64,000 nt of DNA from Pseudomonas fluorescens (lineage in GTDB: Bacteria; Pseudomonadota; Gammaproteobacteria; Pseudomonadales; Pseudomonadaceae), in the NCBI RefSeq assembly GCF_000968015.1, contig NZ_LACH01000008.1, positions 62,001 to 126,000 on the forward strand, given 5' to 3'. Made by a program: the position numbers and the translations under genes. The notes under the pieces were generated by a model that saw only the letters and a list, made by a program, of their open reading frames with translations, ran no database searches and was not told the origin of the DNA. Of the stretch, positions 49,206 through 57,872 are shown piece by piece. Position 1 is the first letter of the stretch. Each line of letters starts with the position of its first letter.

Positions 49206-49889
49206 ATGAAAACCATCGATCTTTCCACTGCCACCGTGCGTGACCTCAATCAGGCGCTGCACGATCAGGTCAATAACGTGACCGATCACGAGTGGGTGGT
49301 GACTCACTCCGATGGCAAGCACAACCTCGCGGTCGGGGTGAATGAAGCGGTGTCCATCGATATCCAGGGTCACGCCGGTTACTACTGCGCGGGAATGAAT
49401 CAAAAGGCCTCGATCACCGTCCACGGCAACGTCGGTGTCGGTTGTGCCGAGAACATGATGTCCGGCTATGTCCGGGTCAAAGGCAGCGCCTCCCAGGCGG
49501 CCGGTGCTACGGCCCATGGCGGGTTGCTGGTGATTGAAGGCGACGCTGGGGCGCGTTGCGGGATTTCCATGAAGGGCATCGACATTGTTGTCGGCGGCAG
49601 CATCGGCCACATGAGCTGCTTCATGGGGCAGGCTGGTCGCCTGGTGGTCTGCGGCGACGCCGGCGATGCACTGGGCGATTCGTTGTATGAAACCCACATC
49701 TACGTGAAAGGGACCGTTGAGTCTCTGGGCTCGGATTGCATCGAGAAAGAGATGCGCGCCGAGCACCTGGAAGAGCTACAAGGGCTGCTCGACCGCGCCG
49801 GTTTCGAGCACGAGGCGGCTGACTTCAAGCGCTACGGTTCGGCCCGTCAGTTGTACAACTTCAAAGTCGATAACGCGTCCGCGTACTGA
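49206..49889 (+). CDS. mgsB: Glutamate synthase C-terminal-like subunit (MgsB/GlxC)
   Basis: A 227-residue protein formed of the right-handed beta-helix (GXGXG) domain that ends large glutamate synthase. Repeats of G-x-x-G type are seen in IQGHAGYYCAGMNQKASITV and GDAGARCGISMKGIDIVVGG. In N-methylglutamate synthase this domain bridges the amidotransferase and FMN subunits. It starts 11 bp after mgsA. Confidence 0.9.
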   Translation: MKTIDLSTATVRDLNQALHDQVNNVTDHEWVVTHSDGKHNLAVGVNEAVSIDIQGHAGYYCAGMNQKASITVHGNVGVGCAENMMSGYVRVKGSASQAAGATAHGGLLVIEGDAGARCGISMKGIDIVVGGSIGHMSCFMGQAGRLVVCGDAGDALGDSLYETHIYVKGTVESLGSDCIEKEMRAEHLEELQGLLDRAGFEHEAADFKRYGSARQLYNFKVDNASAY

Positions 49890-49909
49890 TCCGCGCGAGG
49901 AGAATAGAT

Positions 49910-51250
49910 ATGAGCGACCCAATCAGCCAAAAAGCGCCTCCCGTACTGCGCGAGTCAGCCACTTTCGACCGCCTGACCATCCAGGAGATTCAGCGTGCCG
50001 CGGAAACCGGCATCTACGATATTCGCGGCGGTGGCACCAAACGCAAACTGCCGCATTTTGATGACTTGCTGCTGCTTGGTGCCAGCGTTTCGCGCTATCC
50101 GCTGGAAGGCTATCGGGAGAAGTGCGGAACCGATGTGATCCTCGGCAACCGCTTCGCCAAGAAGCCGATTCACCTGAAGATTCCGGTGACCATCGCCGGC
50201 ATGAGCTTCGGGGCTTTGTCGGCCAATGCCAAGGAAGCCCTGGGCCGTGGCGCGACCATCGCCGGCACCAGTACCACCACCGGTGACGGCGGCATGACCC
50301 CGGAAGAACGCGGCCAGTCGCAACATTTGGTGTATCAGTATTTGCCGTCCCGCTATGGCATGAACCCGGACGATCTGCGCAAGGCCGACGCGATTGAAAT
50401 CGTTCTGGGGCAGGGCGCCAAACCCGGTGGTGGCGGTATGTTGCTGGGCATGAAAGTCACCGAGCGCGTGGCCGGTATGCGCACTTTGCCGATCGGTGTC
50501 GACCAGCGCAGCGCCTGCCGACACCCGGACTGGACTGGCCCGGATGACCTGGCGATCAAGATTGCCGAGATCCGGGAAATCACCGATTGGGAAAAACCGA
50601 TCTACGTGAAGATCGGCGCGAGCCGGCCGTACTACGACGTGAAGTTGGCGGTAAAAGCCGGGGCTGACGTGATTGTGCTCGACGGCATGCAAGGCGGTAC
50701 CGCAGCGACTCAGGAAGTGTTCATCGAACACGTCGGGATCCCGATTTTGTCGGCCATCCCACAAGCGGTACAGGCTTTGCAAGAGATGGGCATGCATCGC
50801 AAGGTTCAGCTGATTGTTTCGGGAGGGATTCGCAACGGTGCCGATGTCGCCAAGGCGATGGCGCTGGGTGCGGATGCGGTAGCTATCGGGACGGCGGCGC
50901 TGATTGCCTTGGGCGATAACCATCCACGCCTGGACGAGGAACTGAAAAAAATCGGCTCGGCCGCCGGTTTCTACGATGACTGGCAGAACGGCCGGGACCC
51001 GGCCGGTATCACCACGCAGGACCCGGAGCTGTCCAAGCGTCTGGACCCTGTGGAAGGTGGTCGGCGTCTGGCCAACTACCTGCGCGTGCTGGTGCTGGAA
51101 GCCCAGACCATGGCCCGGGCTTGCGGCAAGTCGCACCTGCACAACCTCGATCCCGAGGATTTGGTGGCGCTGACGGTGGAGTCGGCTGCCATGGCGCGGG
51201 TGCCGCTGGCGGGGACCAATTGGATTCCAGGTTCTGGTTCCGGTTACTGA
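49910..51250 (+). CDS. mgsC: FMN glutamate-synthase-type subunit (MgsC/GlxD)
   Basis: A 446-residue protein matching the FMN-binding domain of glutamate synthase. Signatures are IPVTIAGMSFGALSANAKEA, GTSTTTGDGGMTPEE, GQGAKPGGGGMLLGMKV, and the phosphate site VSGGIRNGADVAKAMALGAD. It would transfer methylamine to 2-oxoglutarate with reduction, giving N-methylglutamate. Gene order glnT-mgsA-mgsB-mgsC and close spacing (20 bp) show one operon. AGGAG precedes the start. Confidence 0.92.
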   Translation: MSDPISQKAPPVLRESATFDRLTIQEIQRAAETGIYDIRGGGTKRKLPHFDDLLLLGASVSRYPLEGYREKCGTDVILGNRFAKKPIHLKIPVTIAGMSFGALSANAKEALGRGATIAGTSTTTGDGGMTPEERGQSQHLVYQYLPSRYGMNPDDLRKADAIEIVLGQGAKPGGGGMLLGMKVTERVAGMRTLPIGVDQRSACRHPDWTGPDDLAIKIAEIREITDWEKPIYVKIGASRPYYDVKLAVKAGADVIVLDGMQGGTAATQEVFIEHVGIPILSAIPQAVQALQEMGMHRKVQLIVSGGIRNGADVAKAMALGADAVAIGTAALIALGDNHPRLDEELKKIGSAAGFYDDWQNGRDPAGITTQDPELSKRLDPVEGGRRLANYLRVLVLEAQTMARACGKSHLHNLDPEDLVALTVESAAMARVPLAGTNWIPGSGSGY

Positions 51251-51258
51251 CAAAAACC

Positions 51259-51355
51259 TGTGGCGAGGGAGCTTGCTCGCGCTGGGCTGCGAAGCGGCCC
51301 CAAGAACCTTTGCGAGTGCTACGCACTCAAGCGCGAGCAAGCTCGCTCGCCACAG
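51259..51355. repeat. REP-type inverted repeat
   Basis: TGGCGAGGGAGCTTGCTCGC at the left and GCGAGCAAGCTCGCTCGCCA at the right form imperfect mirror arms with about 57 bp between, in the gap between mgsC and the ammonium transporter gene. Confidence 0.85.
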
Positions 51356-51437
51356 ATCAAGGGGCCCGACAAGAGGCCCATGAGATAACAACTGCTCGCT
51401 GCCAGACACCTACCATTCCTTTGCAGGAGCTTTGAAC

Positions 51438-52763
51438 ATGGTCAATCGTCTTCTCGGCAAATCCCTCCTTGTCTTATTGGCGGCCGGTGCCCTCGCGCCG
51501 CTCGCCCAGGCGGCCGACGCACCCACATTGAACACCGGCAGTACCGCCTGGATGGTGACCGCCGCGGTGCTGGTGCTGTTCATGTGTCTGCCGGGCCTCG
51601 CATTGTTTTACGGCGGTCTGGTGCGGGCGAAAAACATGCTCTCGCTGTTTACCCAGTGCTTCGGCATCGCCGGCCTGGTCGGCGTGCTGTGGGTGATCTA
51701 TGGCTACAGCATGGTGGTCGACAGCACCGGCATGGTTGAGGGGCAGGTGACGTTCAACAGTTTCGTCGGTGGTTTGAGCCGGGCCTTTCTGGCCGGCATG
51801 ACCCCGGATAGCCTGGTCGGTGACATCCCGGAAGGCGTGTTTGTCACCTTCCAGATGACCTTCGCGATCATTACCCCGGCGCTGATTGCCGGTGCATTCG
51901 CCGAGCGCATGAAGTTCTCGGCAGCGCTGTGGTTCATGGCGCTGTGGTTTACCCTGGTTTATGCGCCTGTCGCCCATATGGTCTGGGGAGGTTCGGGCGC
52001 TTTGATGCATAACTGGGGCGTTCTCGATTTCGCCGGTGGCACTGCGGTGCATATCAATGCCGGCGTCGCTGCTTTGGCTGCGTGCCTGATTCTCGGCAAG
52101 CGCAAGGGCTACCAGAATACGCCGATGCCGGCTCACAACCTGAGCCTGACCATGGCCGGTGCGGCGATGCTCTGGGTTGGCTGGTTCGGCTTCAATATCG
52201 GTTCCGGCGGCGGTCTCAATGGCACTTCGGGCATTGTCATGCTCAACACCCAACTGGGCGCTTGCGCGGGGATTCTCGGCTGGATGTTCACCGAGTGGTT
52301 CAAGGTCGGCAAGCCGAGTGCTTTGGGCCTGGCCAGCGGTGCTTTGGCCGGTTTGGTCGGCATTACTCCGGCGTGTGCGTATGTCGGCGTAGGCGGCGCG
52401 TTGGCCATCGGTCTGCTGTGCGGGGTGTTCTGCTACTTGAGCGTCACTGTGCTGAAACGCCGCTTCGGTTATGACGACAGCCTCGACGTGTTTGGCTTGC
52501 ACGGCATCGGCGGAATGATTGGCGCGGTATTGACCGGCGTGTTCTGCGTGCCGTCGCTGGGCGGGTTGGTGGAAGGCGTGAGCATGGGCGCTCAGGTCGT
52601 GGCGCAGATCAAGGGCGTGTTGCTGACGACGGTGTACTGCTTCGCCATCAGCTGGATCATTCTCAAAGTGATCAACGCCGTCATCGGCTTGCGTGCCGAT
52701 GAATCGGTGGAGGACATGGGGCTGGACTTGGCCGAGCACAACGAGCGTGCCTACAACCACTGA
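51438..52763 (+). CDS. amt: Ammonium/methylammonium transporter
   Basis: A 441-residue Amt/MEP/Rh channel of the inner membrane with a cleavable signal peptide (MVNRLLGKSLLVLLAAGALA, then AQAADAP). About 11 helices follow. The twin-histidine pore residues are in HINAGVAALAACLILG and DVFGLHGIGGMIGAVL, and the AmtB signature is DFAGGTAVHINAG. Amt channels also carry methylammonium, so its place after the mgs operon fits substrate uptake. No glnK gene is next to it. Ribosome binding site AGGAG. Confidence 0.95.
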   Translation: MVNRLLGKSLLVLLAAGALAPLAQAADAPTLNTGSTAWMVTAAVLVLFMCLPGLALFYGGLVRAKNMLSLFTQCFGIAGLVGVLWVIYGYSMVVDSTGMVEGQVTFNSFVGGLSRAFLAGMTPDSLVGDIPEGVFVTFQMTFAIITPALIAGAFAERMKFSAALWFMALWFTLVYAPVAHMVWGGSGALMHNWGVLDFAGGTAVHINAGVAALAACLILGKRKGYQNTPMPAHNLSLTMAGAAMLWVGWFGFNIGSGGGLNGTSGIVMLNTQLGACAGILGWMFTEWFKVGKPSALGLASGALAGLVGITPACAYVGVGGALAIGLLCGVFCYLSVTVLKRRFGYDDSLDVFGLHGIGGMIGAVLTGVFCVPSLGGLVEGVSMGAQVVAQIKGVLLTTVYCFAISWIILKVINAVIGLRADESVEDMGLDLAEHNERAYNH

Positions 52764-52798
52764 TCTTGATGGTTGATCGTTGTCTCGCTTGAACCACT

Positions 52799-53475
<677 letters not shown>

Positions 53476-53510
53476 TAACGCTTGCGTTGTTGGTACCCTT
53501 TGTTACCGCC

Positions 53511-53633
53511 ATGCAAACGCTACGGCTGGTGCTGGTGCTGGTGCTGGTGCTTTTTGCTTGCGGAGCCTCTATACCGTTATTGGCGGAGAAGAGGGGAGTA
53601 AGCTGTGATGATCCTTCGTCAGGTGCGTTTTAA
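53511..53633 (+). CDS. Hypothetical 40-residue hydrophobic peptide
   Basis: MQTLRLVLVLVLVLFACGAS begins an ORF that resembles a signal peptide or a single membrane helix and ends within one base of the LysR start (TAATG). The LV repeats come from four tandem GCTGGT hexamers at 53525-53548. No clear ribosome binding site. It could be real but may be chance. Confidence 0.25.
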   Translation: MQTLRLVLVLVLVLFACGASIPLLAEKRGVSCDDPSSGAF

Positions 53634-54535
53634 TGGACATCGTTCACTCGATGCAGGTTTTCGTCAGCGTCATGGAAACCGGCAGTTTTACCAAGGCAGC
53701 ACAGGCCTTACACCTTCACCGGCCTGCTGTTTCCAAAACGATTCAGCTTTTGGAGCTGCAACTGGGAGGGCGATTGCTTAATCGAACAACTCGCCAGGTG
53801 AGCTTCACCCCTGAAGGTGAAGTGTTCTATAAACGGTGCAAAGCCATCTTGGCCGAGGTCGATGAGACCATGGCGTCATTCGGTAATCGTCCAGCACGTC
53901 TCACTGGAAAGCTGCGTGTAGATATGCCTGTCGCCCTGGGGAAGCTGCTTATCATCCCGTCGCTGATGGAGTTTCAAAGCCAATATCCAGGTATCGAATT
54001 GACCCTTGGCACGAGTGACAAGCCTATCGACATGATCGCAGAGGGAGTGGATTGTGTGGTGCGGTTGGGGCCCCTTGAAGACTCGAGCATGGTCGCTACC
54101 GGCATAGGTTTTCTACCGATGGTGACATGTGCTGCGCCGGCTTACCTTGAGCGCTTTGGAGAGCCCCGCACATTAGCCGACCTGGACACCCATCAAGCAG
54201 TCAATTATTTCTCCGGTACCCATCCACGGCCAATCGAATGGATCTTCGTCGTGGACGGGCAGGTGAAGACCATGCGCCTTAATTCGGGAATCAACGTGAA
54301 TGATAGCGAAGCGTTCGTTGCGTCGGCACTGGCCGGGTTTGGACTGCTTCAAGCGCTTGAGTTAACGGTGCGAGAGCATCTAAAAGACGGTTCGCTTGTT
54401 CGAGCGCTGGACGGTTACCCGGTACCTTCCAAGCGGGTCTCTATTCTCTACCCCCACCGAGACCTATTGCCGCCAAAGGTCGAGGTCTTTGTGCAATGGC
54501 TGAAGGCTTTGATGGCCACACATAATCTGACCTAG
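53633..54535 (+). CDS. LysR-family transcriptional regulator
   Basis: A 300-residue LysR protein. The HTH is in VMETGSFTKAAQALHLHRPA then VSKTIQLLELQLGGRLLNR, and the effector domain starts near residue 90 (GKLRVDMPVALGKLLIIPSL). It belongs to the CrgA-like group often found beside oxidoreductases, and the MDR oxidoreductase gene follows 105 bp later in the same direction. It probably controls that gene. The effector is unknown. Confidence 0.88.
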   Translation: MDIVHSMQVFVSVMETGSFTKAAQALHLHRPAVSKTIQLLELQLGGRLLNRTTRQVSFTPEGEVFYKRCKAILAEVDETMASFGNRPARLTGKLRVDMPVALGKLLIIPSLMEFQSQYPGIELTLGTSDKPIDMIAEGVDCVVRLGPLEDSSMVATGIGFLPMVTCAAPAYLERFGEPRTLADLDTHQAVNYFSGTHPRPIEWIFVVDGQVKTMRLNSGINVNDSEAFVASALAGFGLLQALELTVREHLKDGSLVRALDGYPVPSKRVSILYPHRDLLPPKVEVFVQWLKALMATHNLT

Positions 54536-54640
54536 ACCGGATTGTTATTTTTGGGATAACAGTCTGTGTCTCTGGCCGGTCTTCTGGGCGGTGCAGTGAC
54601 GGATTACCTTTGACGCTTTCCAGATACCGGGAGTTTACCC

Positions 54641-55630
54641 ATGTCAAAAGTCGTCCGTTTCCACCGCGTAGGTGGCCCAAAAGTGCTGCAGATCGATGAA
54701 GTCGATGTACGTGAACCCGACGCCGGAGAGGTTCGAATCAAGGTGAAAGCTTTGGGGCTGAACCGCGCCGAGGCGATGTACCGTTCCGGCCAATACGGGT
54801 TCGTTCCTGAAATGCCTGCTGTCTTGGGTTATGAAGCAGCTGGCACCGTTGAAAGCATCGGAGAAGGTGTGACTGAGTACGCTGTAGGCGATGAAGTCAA
54901 CGTCATCCCTGCGTTTTCCTTTGCGGATTACGGTATGTACGGCGAACTGGTCATTGCTCCGCTACACGCCGTTGTAAAGCAGCCTACTGGTATGACAGCA
55001 GTAGAGGGAGCAGCAACCTGGATGCAGTTTGTTACGGCATACGGCGCCCTTATCGACATTGGAAAACTCCAAAAAGGCGAAACTGTACTGATTCGCGCAG
55101 CCTCCAGTAGCGTCGGTTTAGCTGCCATTCAAATCGCAAATCTGGTGGGTGCGGTGCCTGTTGCATTCACCCGTACAAGTGAGAAGCGACAAGCTCTTCT
55201 GGATGCCGGTGCTACCCACGTGATCGCAACTGAAGAGCAGGATCTGGTCAATGAGATCAACCGCATTACTGATGGAAAGGGCGCTCGTATGGCGTTCGGC
55301 CCGGTCGGAGGAGCTGAGGTTGCAAACATTCTTCGCTCGCTGTCTACCCAGGGTATTTTCTTCCAGTACGGCGCTCTCGAAACCGGTGATATGAGCATTC
55401 CGGTATGGGAAGTACTCGGCAAGAGCCTGACTATTCGCGGATATCAGTTATTTGAGGTCACCCAAGAGCCTGAGCGTCTGAGTCGGGCCAAAGCCTTCAT
55501 CACCAAGGGGCTTGAGGCTGGTGCGTTGCATCCGTTGATCGCCAAAACGTTCCCGCTAGCCCAGATTGTTGAGGCTCATCAGTACATGGAAACCAACACC
55601 CAAATCGGCAAAATCGTTATCGAAGTTTGA
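54641..55630 (+). CDS. Quinone-oxidoreductase-type MDR dehydrogenase, zinc-free
   Basis: A 329-residue medium-chain dehydrogenase/reductase. MSKVVRFHRVGGPKVLQIDE starts the GroES-like domain, and the nucleotide motif is RAASSSVGLAAIQIANLVGA at about residues 149-168. The catalytic zinc ligands of alcohol dehydrogenases are absent (VLGYEAAGTVESIG replaces GHE), so it is of the QOR group, reducing enones or quinones with NADPH. Codon use is less GC-biased than in the core genes. The substrate is unknown. Confidence 0.85.
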   Translation: MSKVVRFHRVGGPKVLQIDEVDVREPDAGEVRIKVKALGLNRAEAMYRSGQYGFVPEMPAVLGYEAAGTVESIGEGVTEYAVGDEVNVIPAFSFADYGMYGELVIAPLHAVVKQPTGMTAVEGAATWMQFVTAYGALIDIGKLQKGETVLIRAASSSVGLAAIQIANLVGAVPVAFTRTSEKRQALLDAGATHVIATEEQDLVNEINRITDGKGARMAFGPVGGAEVANILRSLSTQGIFFQYGALETGDMSIPVWEVLGKSLTIRGYQLFEVTQEPERLSRAKAFITKGLEAGALHPLIAKTFPLAQIVEAHQYMETNTQIGKIVIEV

Positions 55631-55806
55631 CGCAACAATCGGTAAAACAAACGGTGATGCTCACCTCTCGTTGTCCTGAAGCGTTGGCGATTCCCAAGCA
55701 CTCAATCGTTCAACAGAGTGTGAGCTACCAGCCATCAATCTCTACGAGTAGGCTGCATTCGGGACATTGTGGATAGGCGCCCAACCACGGTTGGGCGCCA
55801 TTTGAC

Positions 55807-57630
55807 TCAGCCAGTGTGGTGACTCTCGGCAAGGCCATAGACGGATGTGTCGATGCCTTCGAAGCGCGCTTTTATCTGCAGCGCCAGATACAGCGAATAA
55901 TGCCGTGACTGATGCAGGTTGCCACCGTGGAACCAGAGGTTTTCCTGCTGTGTTGGCTTCCACATGTTCCGCAGTTCGCCCTCGTACGGGCCAGGATCAT
56001 TCGTGGTTCCAGAACCCAAGCCCCAGCAGCGGCCGACCTTGTCAGCTACTTCCTGGGAAATCAGCTTCGCTGCCCAACCATTCATTGAGCCATAGCCCGT
56101 GGCGTAGACAATCAGATCTGCCGGTAGTCGGCTGCCATCGTTGAGTACGACGGCATCTGCTTCGATGCGTTCGACACCCAGGCCAGGCGCGCTCTTGAGC
56201 CTGATCGTGCCGTTAGCGATCAGTTCGCAGGCGCCGACGTCGATGTAGTAACCAGAACCACGGCGTACATACTTCATGAAAAGGCCAGACTCGTCGTCAC
56301 CGAAATCTAGCATGAAGCCGGCCTTGGCCAAGCGCTCGTAGAAGTCCTTGTCGCGCTCCTTGATCGCGTCAAAGATGGGTTGATGAAAGCTTGGCATAAC
56401 CTTGTAGGGGATCGAGGCGAACAGCATGTCAGCCTTGTCCGTGGTCAAACCCGTCTCCAGGGCTTCTTCAGAGTAGAGCCCGCCGAAGACGAGATCCATT
56501 AAACTGTCGGAACGCACGATGTGGGTGCTGGAGCGTTGCACCATGGTCACCTCGGCGCCGTTCTCCACCAAGTCGGCGCAGATATCGTGAGCCGAATTGT
56601 TCGCACCGATGACCACCGCGCGCTTGCCGCTCCAGGCGTCTCCGCCGGGATGGCGGCTGGAATGGTGCTGCTGGCCATTGAAAACCTCGGCACCCGGGTA
56701 ACTGGGTACATTGGGTACGCCAGACATACCGGTGGCGAGGATCAACTGGGTAGGCTGTAAAGTCACACGCTCGCCCTCGCGCTGCACTTCAACCTTCCAG
56801 GTGCCACTTTGCTCGTCAAAGCTGGCGCTCACGCATTCCGTACGCGGCCAATAATTGAGCTCCATGACCTTGGTGTACATTTCCAGCCAGTCGCCAATCT
56901 GGTCTTTTGGAGTGAAGACTGGCCAGTGATCGGGGAAGGGCAAGTAAGGCATATGGTCGTACCAGACAGGGTCGTGCAGGCACAGCGACTTGTAGCGACC
57001 GCGCCACTGATCACCAGGACGCTCGGCCTTGTCGACGATCAGAGTTGGCACACCCATTCGCTTGAGCCGCGCAGCGAGCCCCAGTCCACCCTGGCCGCCC
57101 CCCACGATCAGGCAGTAAGGTTGGGTGGTGATGCCTAGCGAAGCTTCTTCATCGCGACGGCGCTCTAGCCAGTTGCGTTTGTCGGCGTGGGCGTGACCAT
57201 GATTGGCACCCATTGGACGACGGCGGCCGCTGGGTTCTTCAAAGCCTTTGAGCTCGCGCATGGTCGTCAACAGCGTCCAGCACAGGCCCTCCTTTAGACG
57301 CACGTAGCCTTTACCTCGCGCCGCATCGGTTTCCAGGCTGATCCAACCTTCGAGCACACCGTCATTCAGCGTCGCCTCACCTTCCAGTTTCCATCGCTCA
57401 GGACGAGTCTGGTCGAGGCGTGTTTCGAGCATGTCTCGGATGGCAGGCTTGCCTTCCAAGGTCACTAAGTTCCAGCTGAAAAGTAGTAGGTCACGCCAGT
57501 GACACTCTTCGGCAAACAGTTCCAGTACGCCGTTCAAATTACGTTGGGCGAGACGCTCGCCGAGGTTTTCGATCCAAGCAGCGAGCTGAGCAGTTGGCGT
57601 GTGCAGAGGCGTTTCGACAGCGATGTTCAT
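55807..57630 (-). CDS. SnoaL/NTF2-FMO fusion flavoprotein monooxygenase
   Basis: A 607-residue protein with two parts: an N-terminal NTF2-like region (about residues 15-125, ENLGERLAQRNLNGVLELFA onward) and a flavin monooxygenase region. The FAD motif is CLIVGGGQGGLGLAARLKRM at about residue 173 and the NADPH motif VVIGANNSAHDICADLVENG at about residue 345. The FMO/BVMO fingerprint is represented by FNGQQHHSSRH, which fits FxGxxxH but ends in His rather than Trp, Tyr or Phe. The start at 57630 follows GGGAGAAG. A sigma-54 promoter lies 43 bp upstream and the activator gene is divergent. The substrate is unknown. Confidence 0.85.
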   Translation of the reverse strand: MNIAVETPLHTPTAQLAAWIENLGERLAQRNLNGVLELFAEECHWRDLLLFSWNLVTLEGKPAIRDMLETRLDQTRPERWKLEGEATLNDGVLEGWISLETDAARGKGYVRLKEGLCWTLLTTMRELKGFEEPSGRRRPMGANHGHAHADKRNWLERRRDEEASLGITTQPYCLIVGGGQGGLGLAARLKRMGVPTLIVDKAERPGDQWRGRYKSLCLHDPVWYDHMPYLPFPDHWPVFTPKDQIGDWLEMYTKVMELNYWPRTECVSASFDEQSGTWKVEVQREGERVTLQPTQLILATGMSGVPNVPSYPGAEVFNGQQHHSSRHPGGDAWSGKRAVVIGANNSAHDICADLVENGAEVTMVQRSSTHIVRSDSLMDLVFGGLYSEEALETGLTTDKADMLFASIPYKVMPSFHQPIFDAIKERDKDFYERLAKAGFMLDFGDDESGLFMKYVRRGSGYYIDVGACELIANGTIRLKSAPGLGVERIEADAVVLNDGSRLPADLIVYATGYGSMNGWAAKLISQEVADKVGRCWGLGSGTTNDPGPYEGELRNMWKPTQQENLWFHGGNLHQSRHYSLYLALQIKARFEGIDTSVYGLAESHHTG

Positions 57631-57672
57631 GGGGCTTCTCCCGATCTTGTTGTTTTGTACAACTTGCCCAGA

Positions 57673-57687
57673 GCAAGGCTCGGGCCA
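57673..57687 (-). promoter_or_regulatory. Sigma-54 promoter of the flavoprotein gene
   Basis: On the minus strand TGGCCCG-AGCC-TTGC: -12 is perfect, -24 has one change (C for A), and the GG-GC spacing is correct. The ATG is 43 bp downstream. The divergent sigma-54 activator gene supports function. Confidence 0.72.
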
Positions 57688-57748
57688 CCTTCTCGAAAGC
57701 CCCATTGCAGAGCTGCTGCGGCAGTATTGCTCAGGCTTGGATTCAGAT

Positions 57749-57791
57749 CTCTGTCACGATTCTGGAAAGGGTGGATGACAGAGTGTCACTC
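57749..57791. promoter_or_regulatory. Cluster of TGTCA motifs, candidate enhancer site
   Basis: CTCTGTCA at 57749-57756 is mirrored by TGACAGAG at 57776-57783, and a palindrome GAGTG-T-CACTC follows at 57781-57791. They lie 62-118 bp upstream of the sigma-54 promoter, normal for an activator such as the AcoR-like protein encoded beside it. Confidence 0.5.
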
Positions 57792-57872
57792 GGTGCAAAA
57801 AGCGCTCGTTGCGATCTTTTCATATAAGCTGCGAACAGACCCGTGTCCTAACCGTAACGGAGAACAAGAACA

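Noticed and set aside
51409..51437. TTCCT...AGGA pattern before amt as a further copy of the operator
   Set aside because: The right half is the ribosome binding site and the spacing does not match the 13-bp pattern.
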